DNA from: Streptomyces althioticus
Lineage (GTDB): Bacteria; Actinomycetota; Actinomycetes; Streptomycetales; Streptomycetaceae
Length of the DNA: 64,000 nt
Direction: 5' to 3'
Assembly: GCA_014649355.1 (NCBI GenBank)
Contig: BMSW01000017.1
Coordinates: forward strand, 62,001 to 126,000
The position numbers and the translations under genes were made by a program. This document shows, piece after piece, positions 36,628 through 45,075 of the stretch; the first letter of the stretch is position 1; each line of letters starts with the position of its first letter. Below the pieces are notes generated by a model, which made no database searches, was not told where the DNA came from, and saw only the letters and a list, made by a program, of their open reading frames with translations.

Positions 36628-38145
36628 GCTGCCGTTGAAGCGGCGGGGCAGCCCGAGCGGGTTGTCGTCCTTCAGCTCCGGCGGCAGCAGCGCCTCGGGG
36701 GCGCCCTGGTAGACGACGGGCCGCAGCCAGCGCTCGATCGCCGTGCCGCCCACGGAGGTGGACGTGGAGGTGGTCGCCGGGTAGGGGCCGCCGTGGTGCT
36801 GGGCGGGGGCGACGGCGACGCCGGTCGGCCAGCCGTTCACCAGGACGCGTCCCGCGAGCGGCGTGAGCTCCCGCAGCAGTTCGGCGCCGCGGCCCTGCCC
36901 GGCCGCCTCCTCGGAGGACAGGTGGACGGTCGCGGTGAGGTTGCCGGGGAGCCGGGACAGCACCGCCCGCACCTCCGTCTCGTCCGTGTAGCGGGCCACC
37001 ACGGTGACCGGCCCGAAGCACTCCTCCAGCAGCAGGTCGTAGGCGCCCTCACTGGTCAGCCGCTCCGCGGGGACGGTGAGGAAGCCGGCGCTGACGGTGT
37101 GCTCGCCGCCCGCGCCCGCGGTCACCGGGGTCTCCACGTCGGGGAGCTGGGCGCGCTCGGTGACGCCGGCGAGGAAGTTGTCGCGCATGCGGTGGTCGAG
37201 GAGGACACCGGGGTCGGTGTCGCTGACCGCGTCCGTGAGGGACTTCAGCAGGGCGTCGCCGGCCGCGGAGGCCGGGGCGAGGACCAGGCCCGGCTTCACG
37301 CAGAACTGGCCGACGCCCAGCGTCATCGAGCCGGCAAGACCCGCGCCGATCGCCTCGCCACGCTCGGCGGCGGCGGCCTCGGTGACCAGGACCGGGTTGA
37401 GCGAGCCGAGTTCGCCGTGGAACGGGATGGGCACGGGACGGGCGGCGGCCTCGTCGAAGAGGGCGCGGCCGCCGCGGACCGAGCCGGTGAAGCCGGCGGC
37501 CGCGACCATCGGGTGCCGGATCAGTTCGATGCCGGCCTCGAAGCCGTGCACCAGGCCGAGCACGCCGTCGGGCACCTGGTGCTTGGCGGCGGCCCGGCGG
37601 ATCACCTTGGCGACCAGCTCCGACAGGGCGGGGTGGTCGGGGTGGGCCTTGACGACGACGGGGCAGCCGGCCGCGAGCGCGCTCGCGGTGTCGCCGCCGG
37701 CCACGGAGAAGGCGAACGGGAAGTTGGACGCCGAGTAGACGGCGACGACGCCCAGCGGGATCTTGTAGCGGCGCAGGTCCGGGATCGGCGGGGTGGCGGT
37801 GTCGTCGGGGTGGTCGATGACGACGCCGAGGAAGTCGCCCTCCTCGACGATGCCGGCGAAGGCGCGCAGCTGGTAGCAGGTGCGGGCGAGTTCGCCGGTG
37901 AGGCGGACCGGGCCGAGCGCGGTCTCGGCGTCGGCGGCCTCGACGAGCCGGTCGCGGGCGGCTTCCAGTTCGTCGGCGGCGGAGCGCAGGAAGGCGGCGC
38001 GGACGGTGCGGTCGGTCAGCGCCTCGCGCGCCTCGTCGGCGGCCCGGACGGCGGCGTCCACCTCCTGGGCTGTGGCCTCCACCGCAACCTGCTCGCGCTG
38101 CTTCCCGGTTCGGGGGTCGACACTCCAGACTGGTGCTGCTGCCAC
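36616..38145 (-). CDS. Alpha-ketoglutarate semialdehyde dehydrogenase (NADP+)
   Basis: This 509-aa aldehyde dehydrogenase matches the group that oxidises 2,5-dioxopentanoate to 2-oxoglutarate. The catalytic Glu245 is in FHGELGSLNPVL and the nucleophile Cys282 in GVGQFCVKPGL; the coenzyme loop is GFTGSVRGG. This enzyme is the common end of oxidative uronate and pentonate pathways, whose other genes occur at 54-63 kb. GTG at 38145 has GGAGGG seven bases upstream, better than the GTG at 38158-38160. It diverges from an IclR regulator with a palindrome between them. Confidence 0.88.
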   Translation of the reverse strand: MAAAPVWSVDPRTGKQREQVAVEATAQEVDAAVRAADEAREALTDRTVRAAFLRSAADELEAARDRLVEAADAETALGPVRLTGELARTCYQLRAFAGIVEEGDFLGVVIDHPDDTATPPIPDLRRYKIPLGVVAVYSASNFPFAFSVAGGDTASALAAGCPVVVKAHPDHPALSELVAKVIRRAAAKHQVPDGVLGLVHGFEAGIELIRHPMVAAAGFTGSVRGGRALFDEAAARPVPIPFHGELGSLNPVLVTEAAAAERGEAIGAGLAGSMTLGVGQFCVKPGLVLAPASAAGDALLKSLTDAVSDTDPGVLLDHRMRDNFLAGVTERAQLPDVETPVTAGAGGEHTVSAGFLTVPAERLTSEGAYDLLLEECFGPVTVVARYTDETEVRAVLSRLPGNLTATVHLSSEEAAGQGRGAELLRELTPLAGRVLVNGWPTGVAVAPAQHHGGPYPATTSTSTSVGGTAIERWLRPVVYQGAPEALLPPELKDDNPLGLPRRFNGSLER

Positions 38146-38206
38146 CGCGGGTCCCTCCACTTGAATGCCGCATGCAATGCCGCAGTATGTACGTCACCCC
38201 CAGCAG

Positions 38207-38226
38207 GTGTTCGATATACTGAACAC
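38207..38226. promoter_or_regulatory. IclR-type operator candidate between dehydrogenase and regulator
   Basis: GTGTTC (38207-38212) and GAACAC (38221-38226) form perfect 6-bp arms around an 8-bp AT-rich centre (GATATACT). The site lies midway between the divergent dehydrogenase and IclR genes. Upstream there are also two direct copies of AATGCCGCA (38164-38172, 38175-38183). IclR proteins bind such palindromes and usually control themselves and the neighbour. Confidence 0.65.
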
Positions 38227-38287
38227 TGTCTCTGTGGGTGAATGTGCTTCGGAGACTATTTCCCGGCGAACGAAGGGGTCAAGGGCG

Positions 38288-39061
38288 ATGTCGGCTGGCG
38301 AGACGGGGGGCGGGGCGCAGGTCAAGTCCGCGGTACGGACCGTTGAACTGCTCGAATACTTCGCCGGACGCCCCGGGATGCACTCCCTGGCGGCGGTCCA
38401 GGAGGCCGTCGGGTACCCCAAGTCCAGCCTGTACATGCTGCTGCGCACGCTCGTCGACCTCGGCTGGGTGGAGACGGACGCGACGGGCACCCGCTACGGC
38501 ATCGGTGTGCGGGCGCTGCTGGTCGGCACCTCGTACATCGACGGCGACGAGGTCGTCGCGGCGGCCCGGCCCACGCTGGACCGGCTCTCCGACGACACCA
38601 CCGAGACGATCCACCTGGCGCGTCTCGACGGCACCAACGTCGTCTACCTGGCCACCCGCCAGTCCCAGCACTACCTGCGCCCCTTCACCCGCGTGGGGCG
38701 CCGGCTGCCCGCGCACTCGACCTCGCTGGGCAAGGCGCTGCTGAGCACCTACACGGACGAGCAGGTCCGCAAGATGCTCCCCGAGACGCTGCCCGCGCTC
38801 ACCGAGAACACCCTCACCGACCGGGAGAGGCTCATCGAGGAGCTGCACCAGGTGCGGGAGCAGGGCTTCGCGGTGGACCGCGAGGAGAACACCCTGGGGC
38901 TGCGCTGCTTCGGCGTGGCGATCCCCTACCGCACGCCCGCCCGGGACGCCATCAGCTGCTCGGTCCCGGTCGCCCGGCTCACCCCCGCCCACGAACAGAT
39001 GGTGAAGGACGCCCTGTTCGACGCCCGCGACCGGCTGACCCTGGCCACCCGGAGGCTCTGA
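38288..39061 (+). CDS. IclR family transcriptional regulator
   Basis: This 257-aa protein has an N-terminal winged helix (about residues 15-80: SAVRTVELLEYFAGRPGMHSLAAV, GYPKSSLYMLLRTLVDLGWV) and a C-terminal effector-binding domain (HSTSLGKALLSTYTDEQV; CFGVAIPYRTP). Members often respond to sugar acids or aromatic acids. Divergence from the ketoglutarate semialdehyde dehydrogenase points to control by uronate/aldarate intermediates. ATG at 38288 has AAGGGG upstream; the frame extends upstream to 38165 but that would cover the operator. Confidence 0.92.
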   Translation: MSAGETGGGAQVKSAVRTVELLEYFAGRPGMHSLAAVQEAVGYPKSSLYMLLRTLVDLGWVETDATGTRYGIGVRALLVGTSYIDGDEVVAAARPTLDRLSDDTTETIHLARLDGTNVVYLATRQSQHYLRPFTRVGRRLPAHSTSLGKALLSTYTDEQVRKMLPETLPALTENTLTDRERLIEELHQVREQGFAVDREENTLGLRCFGVAIPYRTPARDAISCSVPVARLTPAHEQMVKDALFDARDRLTLATRRL

Positions 39062-39064
39062 CCC

Positions 39065-39538
39065 GTGGACATCGCCCTGCGCCCGGTGCACGACAGCGAC
39101 CTGCCCGTCTTCTTCCGGCAGACGAACGACCCGGAGTCGGTGCGGATGGCCGCCTTCACCCCCGAGGACCCGGCCGACCGCGACCGCTTCGACGCGAAGT
39201 GGGCGCACATCCGCAGCTCCCCGGAGATCGTGGCGCGCACGGTCCTCGTGGACGGCGACGTGGTGGGCTCCGTGTCCGTCTTCGGCGAGGCGGGCGAGCG
39301 CGAGGTGACGTACTGGATCGACCGCGCCTACTGGGGCAGGGGCATCGCCACGGCCGCGCTGGGCGCCCTGCTGGCGGAGGTGACCGAGCGCCCGCTGTAC
39401 GCGCGCGTGGCCGCCGACAACGCGGGCTCGCTGCGGGTGCTGCGCACCTGCGGCTTCCAGGTCACCGGAGAGGCCAGGGGGTACGCGCCGGGCCGGGGCG
39501 AGGAGACGGACGAGCTGGTGCTGGCCCTGGAGGGCTGA
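39065..39538 (+). CDS. GNAT family N-acetyltransferase
   Basis: This 157-aa acyltransferase has the GNAT fold, with acetyl-CoA motif YWGRGIATAALGALL and the C-terminal RVLRTCGFQVTGEARGYAP typical of the RimJ/RimL-like group. The substrate is unknown. It starts 3 bp after the IclR stop, so it is probably co-transcribed with the regulator. A dispersed hairpin module follows its stop at once. Confidence 0.87.
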   Translation: MDIALRPVHDSDLPVFFRQTNDPESVRMAAFTPEDPADRDRFDAKWAHIRSSPEIVARTVLVDGDVVGSVSVFGEAGEREVTYWIDRAYWGRGIATAALGALLAEVTERPLYARVAADNAGSLRVLRTCGFQVTGEARGYAPGRGEETDELVLALEG

Positions 39539-39539
39539 A

Positions 39540-39570
39540 GCGCCCCGAAGGGGCGCGGGGAACTGCGCGT
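39540..39570 (+). repeat. Dispersed hairpin-tail module
   Basis: GCGCCCC and GGGGCGC form a hairpin (39540-39556) followed by GGGGAACTGCGCGT. It starts one base after the acetyltransferase stop, in the position of a transcription terminator. Confidence 0.85.
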
Positions 39571-39698
39571 CCGGCCTCACCCGGCCCGCACCCGACGGGT
39601 GAGCGACCTCGCGCCCGGTGGGTGCCCGTATGAACCCCCGATGAGAATCGGTCCGGACGGGAACGCCCCGCCCACCCCCACTCGTCTGTCCTGACGCG

Positions 39699-41156
39699 AT
39701 GAACAGGACCATCAGGCGTGCCTCCGTCTTCACGCTGCTCCTCGTCTTCGCCCTCCTCGTGCGGGCGACCTGGGTGCAGTTCTACGAGGGCCGGGCACTG
39801 GCGGACGACAACGACAACCGGCGCAACGCGATCGAGACGTACGCGGAGCCGCTGGGGAACATCGTCGTGGCCGGGGAGCACATCACCGGCTCGGCGCGGA
39901 CGAAGGGGAGCGACCTCGCGTACAAGCGCACCTACACGGACGGTCCGCTGTACGCGGCGGTGACCGGCTACGCCTCGCAGGCCTACGCGCCGACCCAGCT
40001 CGAGGGCATCTACGCGGACGTCCTCAACGGCACGGACCCCCGTCTGAAGACGGTGACGGACACGGTCACCAGCGGGCGGGCCGCCCCGGGGAACGTGGTG
40101 ACGACCGTCGACCCGGCCGTGCAGAAGGCCGCGTACGAGGCGCTCGGTGACAAGAAGGGCGCCGCGGTCGCCGTCGACCCGGACACCGGCCGGATCCTCG
40201 CCGCCGTGTCGACCCCGTCGTACGACCCGGCCTCGCTGACCGACGCCAACACCGCCGGCGAGGCGTGGACGCGGCTGAACGAGGACCCGGACAAGCCGCT
40301 GACCAACCGGGCGCTGCGCCAGCCGCTGCCGCCCGGCTCGACGTTCAAGCTGGTCGTGGCGGCCGCCGCGCTGGAGGACGGGCTGTACGGCTCGGTGGAC
40401 GAGCCGACCGACAGCCCCGATCCCTACCCGCTGCCGGGTTCGTCGAAGGACCTCACCAACGAGAACCCGTCCGCGCCCTGCGAGAACGCCTCGATCCGGG
40501 TGGCGCTGCAGTACTCCTGCAACAACGTCTTCGGCAAGATGGCCGTCGACCTGGGGCAGGACAAGGTCCGCGAGACGGCGGAGAGGTTCGGCTTCAACGA
40601 CGAGGAGCAGGACGTCCCGGTGCGCGCCTACACCAGCGTGTACCCCTCGGACATGGACCGGGCGCAGACCGCGCTGAGCGGCATCGGGCAGTTCGACGTG
40701 ACGGCGACGCCGCTGCAGATCGCGATGGTGTCGGCGGCGCTCGCGAACGACGGCGAGCTGGTGTCGCCGCACATGGTGTCCCGGGTGACCGACAGCGGCG
40801 GCGACGTGCTGGAGGACCACGACGAGGACGCCTCGACGCGGCGGATCGTCAGCTCCTCGACCGCCGAGCAGCTGCGGTCGGCGATGCGGACGGTGGTGGA
40901 GGAGGGCACGGGCACCAACGCGCAACTGCCCGGCGCCACCGTGGGCGGCAAGACCGGCACGGCCCAGCACGGCGAGAACAACAGCAAGACGCCGTACGCC
41001 TGGTTCACCTCGTACGCCGAGTCCGGCTCGAACGGCAAGAAGGTCGCCGTGGCGGTGCTGGTGGAGCAGTCGGACGCGCAGCGCTCGGAGGTCAGCGGCA
41101 ACGGGCTGGCCGCCCCGATCGCGCGGGAGACGATGAGGGCCGCGCTCCAGGACTGA
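39699..41156 (+). CDS. Penicillin-binding protein (class B type transpeptidase)
   Basis: This 485-aa protein is anchored by one N-terminal helix (RRASVFTLLLVFALLVRATWVQF). The PBP dimerisation region follows, then the transpeptidase domain with Ser214 in STFK, SxN at 273-275 (SCN) and KTG at 418-420 (GKTGTAQ). It cross-links peptidoglycan outside the membrane. The length fits the PbpA-type Streptomyces PBPs outside the division cluster. It has its own upstream region (39571-39698) and a strong terminator after it. Confidence 0.93.
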   Translation: MNRTIRRASVFTLLLVFALLVRATWVQFYEGRALADDNDNRRNAIETYAEPLGNIVVAGEHITGSARTKGSDLAYKRTYTDGPLYAAVTGYASQAYAPTQLEGIYADVLNGTDPRLKTVTDTVTSGRAAPGNVVTTVDPAVQKAAYEALGDKKGAAVAVDPDTGRILAAVSTPSYDPASLTDANTAGEAWTRLNEDPDKPLTNRALRQPLPPGSTFKLVVAAAALEDGLYGSVDEPTDSPDPYPLPGSSKDLTNENPSAPCENASIRVALQYSCNNVFGKMAVDLGQDKVRETAERFGFNDEEQDVPVRAYTSVYPSDMDRAQTALSGIGQFDVTATPLQIAMVSAALANDGELVSPHMVSRVTDSGGDVLEDHDEDASTRRIVSSSTAEQLRSAMRTVVEEGTGTNAQLPGATVGGKTGTAQHGENNSKTPYAWFTSYAESGSNGKKVAVAVLVEQSDAQRSEVSGNGLAAPIARETMRAALQD

Positions 41157-41175
41157 CCTCGCGGGACACACACGT

Positions 41176-41211
41176 GCGGGCCGCCCCCGGTGCTCGACGG
41201 GGGCGGCCCGC
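41176..41211. terminator. Very strong bidirectional terminator
   Basis: GCGGGCCGCCCCCG (41176-41189) and CGGGGGCGGCCCGC (41198-41211) make a perfect 14-bp stem with an 8-base loop, 19 bp after the PBP stop and 15 bp before the convergent permease stop. Confidence 0.92.
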
Positions 41212-41226
41212 GGCTGTGCGCGACGG

Positions 41227-42675
41227 TCAGACGCCGAGCAGCTGCTCGATCGGGTCGATCGCGAAGTACACCAGGAACAGCGCGGAGGTGCCCCACAGCA
41301 GCCAGTGGACCTCCTTGGCACGGCCCAGGACCGTCTTGACGAGGACGTAGGCGAGGAAGCCGGCGCCGATGCCGTTGGTGATGGAGTAGGTGAAGGGCAT
41401 CACGGCGATGGTGAGGAACGCCGGGACGGCGATCTCGTAGCGGTCCCACTCGATGTGCTTGACCTGCGTCATCATCAGGAAGCCGACGGCGACCAGGGCG
41501 GGGGCGGCGGCCTGGAGCGGGACGATGGTGAGCAGCGGGGTGAGGAACAGCGCCAGCCCGAACAGCGAGCCGGTCACCAGGTTGGCGAAGCCGGTGCGGG
41601 CGCCCTCGCCGACGCCGGCCGCCGACTCGATGTAGGAGGTCGCCGAGGAGGCGGAGGCGGCGCCGCCCGCGACGGCCGCCGCCCCGTCGATCAGCAGCAC
41701 CTTGCCGAGGCCGGGCACCTTGCCGTCCTCGTCCAGCAGCCCGGCCTCGGCGCTGACGCCGACGACGGTGCCCATGGTGTCGAAGAAGTCGGACAGGATC
41801 AGGGTGAACACCAGCAGCACGACGGTGACCACGCCGACCTGGCCGAACGCGCCGAACAGGCTGAACTGGCCGAGGAGGCCGAAGTCGGGGGCGTCCACGA
41901 TCGTGTCGGGCCACTCGGGCGTGGTGAGGCCCCACGTCTCGACGTCGGCGATCGCGTTGATGACCAGCGCGACGACGGTCATGGTGACGATGCTGACGAG
42001 GATCGCGCCGCGCACCTTGCGGGCGAGCAGGCCGATGGTGAGGAGCACGCCGACGCAGAACACCAGCATCGGCCAGCCGGTGAGGGTGCCGGTGCTGCCG
42101 AGCTGGACCGGCACGGTGGTGTTCGCGGCGTCCGGGATGCGGGTGACGAACCCGGCGTCGACGAAGCCGATCAGCGCGATGAACAGACCGATGCCGACGC
42201 TGATGGCCTGCTTGAGCTGCTGCGGGATGGCGTGCATGACCGCCTCGCGCAGTCCGGTCACCACCAGGACGCAGATGAGCAGGCCCTCCAGCACGATCAG
42301 ACCCATCGCGTCGTCCCAGCTCATCAGCGGGGCGAGCTGGAAGGCGACGACCGCGTTGAGGCCCAGTCCGGCGGCCAGGGCGAGCGGCAGGTTGCCGCCC
42401 ACGCCCATGATGACCGTCATCACCGCGGCCACCAGGGCGGTGGCGGTGGTGAGCTGCACCGGGTCGAGCTGCTCACCGAACTTGTCCTTCGCGCTGCCCA
42501 GGATGAGCGGGTTGAGCACGAGGATGTAGGCCATCGTGAAGAAGGTGGCGAAGCCGCCGCGTATCTCCCGGCCGAACGTCGAGCCTCGTTCGGTGATCCG
42601 GAAGAACCGGTCGACACCCGTCGCCTCGGGCGGCGCACCGGCCTGCCGTTCGGCCGTCTTCTGTGCCTCGGACAT
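41227..42675 (-). CDS. NCS2 family purine permease (AzgA-like)
   Basis: This 482-aa protein has 12 or more membrane helices and matches the adenine/guanine/hypoxanthine (AzgA/PbuG) branch of the NCS2 family. Key segments are GFATFFTMAYILVLNP, GLGLNAVVAFQL, FFDTMGTVVGVS and ASSATSYIESAAGVGEGARTG. It imports purine bases by proton symport. ATG at 42675 has GAGGAG eight bases upstream, preferred over 42702. No purine riboswitch is visible upstream. Confidence 0.93.
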   Translation of the reverse strand: MSEAQKTAERQAGAPPEATGVDRFFRITERGSTFGREIRGGFATFFTMAYILVLNPLILGSAKDKFGEQLDPVQLTTATALVAAVMTVIMGVGGNLPLALAAGLGLNAVVAFQLAPLMSWDDAMGLIVLEGLLICVLVVTGLREAVMHAIPQQLKQAISVGIGLFIALIGFVDAGFVTRIPDAANTTVPVQLGSTGTLTGWPMLVFCVGVLLTIGLLARKVRGAILVSIVTMTVVALVINAIADVETWGLTTPEWPDTIVDAPDFGLLGQFSLFGAFGQVGVVTVVLLVFTLILSDFFDTMGTVVGVSAEAGLLDEDGKVPGLGKVLLIDGAAAVAGGAASASSATSYIESAAGVGEGARTGFANLVTGSLFGLALFLTPLLTIVPLQAAAPALVAVGFLMMTQVKHIEWDRYEIAVPAFLTIAVMPFTYSITNGIGAGFLAYVLVKTVLGRAKEVHWLLWGTSALFLVYFAIDPIEQLLGV

Positions 42676-42785
42676 GCAACTGCTCCTCGATGAGCGGGAC
42701 ATGACGATCTGCTGAACGCTGGCTGGATTGTGCCCGTGCCGTACGTCGTTCGGGTGTGCTTCGTGTGACGGATTGGCATACCGGC

Positions 42786-42806
42786 GGGCCGGACGCCGTC
42801 CGGCCC
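42786..42806 (-). terminator. Terminator of the pectinase operon end
   Basis: GGGCCGGAC (42786-42794) and GTCCGGCCC (42798-42806) form a perfect 9-bp stem with a 3-base loop. It lies 14 bp downstream of the esterase stop, closing the minus-strand pectin gene set. Confidence 0.8.
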
Positions 42807-42819
42807 CTCGGACGGGGTG

Positions 42820-43890
42820 TCAGACCCGGAGTACGGAGTCCAGCCAGGCGTACGTCTCGTCCTGCATCGGGGAGGCGAAGGTGTGGCCGTGCTCGGGCCA
42901 GACCTTCAGCAGCAGCCGTTCCCCGGCGTCCCAGGCCCGCCAGACCGTGCGCAGCCTGTCGTACGCGGCGCGTACTCCGTCGGCGGGGAAGTGGGGGTCG
43001 CGTCCGCCGTGGAGGAACAGCATCGGCTTGGGCGCGGCGATGCTCGCCACGTCGGGAAGGTCCAGGTGGCGGGCGAGTCCGGGGTGCAGCATGTGGAACG
43101 CCGACTGGCCGCGCAGGGTGTTGTTGCCCGGCACCAGCAGCTGCTTCAGCCCGGACATCCAGCAGACGCTCGCGGCCGCGGTGACGTGGTCGCTCGACGC
43201 GGCGGCCTGCCAGGCGCGGTAGCCGCCCATGGACCAGCCGACGGCGGCGACCCGGCGGGCGTCCACCCGGTCGAGGCCGGCGAGGTAGGCGGCGGCGCGC
43301 TGGTCCTCGCGGGCGTGCAGTCCGGCGAGGGAGGAGCCCAACTGGTAGAGGGTGGACGCGAGCGCCTGCTGCTCCTCGTATACGAGCGGGCCGCGTTCGC
43401 CCCAGCCGAGGGCGTCGAGACACAGCACCGCGTACCCGCGGCGGGCGAGTTCGTCGCCGGGGAAACGCCCGTCGAAGTGACGCGCGGCCCACTCCTCGGC
43501 GGAGGCGAGCAGGGTGTCGTCGTACCAGGGGCGGACGCACTTCTCCTTGCCGATGTCGAAGCGGGAGCCGTGGTCGTGGAGCAGCAGCACGGCGGGGAAG
43601 GGGCCCGTGCCGTGCGGGGTGAGGAGGACGCCGCGGGCCCGGGTGCGGCGGGTGAGCGTGACGGTCACCGACTCCCGCGCGTACCCGTCCCCTTCGGGTC
43701 CGGGCGTGTACTCGGGGTCGTAGGGCAGGCAGGGTTCGGCGGGGACGAGGAGCGCGTCCTCCATCGCGGCCCGGGCCGTCCGGCGCCACCGCGCGGGGTC
43801 GCGGACGGGTGAGGTCCCCCAGGCGAGCGGGAACGTCAGGTCGTCCTTGAGCGCGTCGAGCAGGCCGGGCGGTCCGGGCACGGAGGTCAC
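42820..43890 (-). CDS. Alpha/beta hydrolase (acetyl-esterase/dienelactone hydrolase type)
   Basis: This 356-aa protein has an alpha/beta hydrolase fold with nucleophile elbow GWSMGG and a late His in WPEHGHTF. VLLLHDHGSRFDIGKEK and the DALGWGERG loop resemble cephalosporin-C deacetylase/acetylxylan esterase relatives found with plant-polymer genes. No signal peptide is evident, so it probably acts on imported oligosaccharides. Its start overlaps the pectin methylesterase stop by 4 bp, implying co-translation. The exact ester is unknown. Confidence 0.82.
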   Translation of the reverse strand: MTSVPGPPGLLDALKDDLTFPLAWGTSPVRDPARWRRTARAAMEDALLVPAEPCLPYDPEYTPGPEGDGYARESVTVTLTRRTRARGVLLTPHGTGPFPAVLLLHDHGSRFDIGKEKCVRPWYDDTLLASAEEWAARHFDGRFPGDELARRGYAVLCLDALGWGERGPLVYEEQQALASTLYQLGSSLAGLHAREDQRAAAYLAGLDRVDARRVAAVGWSMGGYRAWQAAASSDHVTAAASVCWMSGLKQLLVPGNNTLRGQSAFHMLHPGLARHLDLPDVASIAAPKPMLFLHGGRDPHFPADGVRAAYDRLRTVWRAWDAGERLLLKVWPEHGHTFASPMQDETYAWLDSVLRV

Positions 43891-44987
43891 GCCTGGGGCC
43901 GCCAGTCGCCGAGCCAGACCTGACGGGTGTGCGCTGCGGCCTGGGCGGGGGTGAGCTGGGGCCGGTTGGCGGGGACGGTGACGACCGCGCCGGGACCGGT
44001 GTTGCGGTACTCGGCGAACCGCTGGTCCTGCCAGGGGTACCCGCTCGCCATGTTCGTGTAGGGCGCGACGGCGTCGACGCCGGAGCCGAGGCGGGTGTCG
44101 CGGACGGTGAGCATGGGCCGGGCGGTCGGGTCGGAGCTGGGCACCCAGGGGCGGGCCAGTTTGTAGTAACTGTCCGGCGCCTCGCTGCTGATGCGGCTGC
44201 CGGTCACGAGGAAGCCGTGCGGGTTGGTCACGGCGGTGGAGGGCGCGAAGACGAAACCGAACGGGGCGGACGTCAGGTCGGGGCGTACCAGGGTGCGGAA
44301 GTCGCAGTCCTCGAACACCGCGGTGGCCCGGCCGAAGACGAAGTCGACGTCGCCCTCGGCATAACAGCGCGTGAAGTACTGGCGGGCCACGGTGTCGAGG
44401 GACGCCGAGTCGGCGTAGAGGGTGTCCTGGTGGCCGAGGAACCGGCAGTCGAAAAAGGCGCTGCGGTCGCCCATGACCTTGACGGCGACGGCCTGGGTGC
44501 CGCTGACGCCGGGGTGGTCGGCGCGCAGCCAGTCGTTGGCGAAGGTGACGCGGCGGGCGGTGAAGCCGTCGGGGCGCAGGGTGGTGGTGGCCGACCCAGA
44601 GGTGCCGTAGGTGCCGCCGCCGGGCTTCGGGGTGCCGGCCGCGTTGTCGTACACGACGACCACGTCGCGGGGGTCGTCGGAGGCGCCGATCCAGGTCATG
44701 CCGGTGCGGTCGGCGGGGACGGAGACGGTCTCGCGGTAGACGCCGGGGGCGATGACGAGGGTGCGTCCGGTGCCGGTGGCGGCGTCGACGGCGGCCTGGA
44801 TACTCGTGACGTCCCCGGCGCCGCGCGGGTGGACGTACAGGGTGGTGGCGGTGAGGCGCGCGGAGGGCGAGCCGTAGCGGCCGAACGGACGCCGGTGGGC
44901 GTGGGCGGGTGCGGCGGACAGGGCGAGGGCGGAGCCGGCCGCGGCGCCGGCCAGCAGGACGTTCCTCCGGGACAGGTGCGAGGGCAT
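43887..44987 (-). CDS. Secreted pectin methylesterase (CE8)
   Basis: This 366-aa enzyme removes methyl groups from galacturonan so that pectate lyase can cut it. The N-terminus is a Tat signal (HLSRRNVLLAGAAAGSALAL, then AHA). The beta-helix catalytic core has GVYRE, QAVAVK, FLGHQDTLY, GDVDFVFG (catalytic Asp) and LARPW, all standard CE8 motifs. It lies 88 bp after pectate lyase and is coupled to the downstream esterase. Confidence 0.95.
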   Translation of the reverse strand: MPSHLSRRNVLLAGAAAGSALALSAAPAHAHRRPFGRYGSPSARLTATTLYVHPRGAGDVTSIQAAVDAATGTGRTLVIAPGVYRETVSVPADRTGMTWIGASDDPRDVVVVYDNAAGTPKPGGGTYGTSGSATTTLRPDGFTARRVTFANDWLRADHPGVSGTQAVAVKVMGDRSAFFDCRFLGHQDTLYADSASLDTVARQYFTRCYAEGDVDFVFGRATAVFEDCDFRTLVRPDLTSAPFGFVFAPSTAVTNPHGFLVTGSRISSEAPDSYYKLARPWVPSSDPTARPMLTVRDTRLGSGVDAVAPYTNMASGYPWQDQRFAEYRNTGPGAVVTVPANRPQLTPAQAAAHTRQVWLGDWRPQA

Positions 44988-45075
44988 GCGGGTGCTCCTT
45001 GTGGGGACTTGGGGGTGGGGCCGGTGCGGTCCGCAGAGGGGGCGGACCGCACCGGCGTCCTCGGACGGCGTGCGG

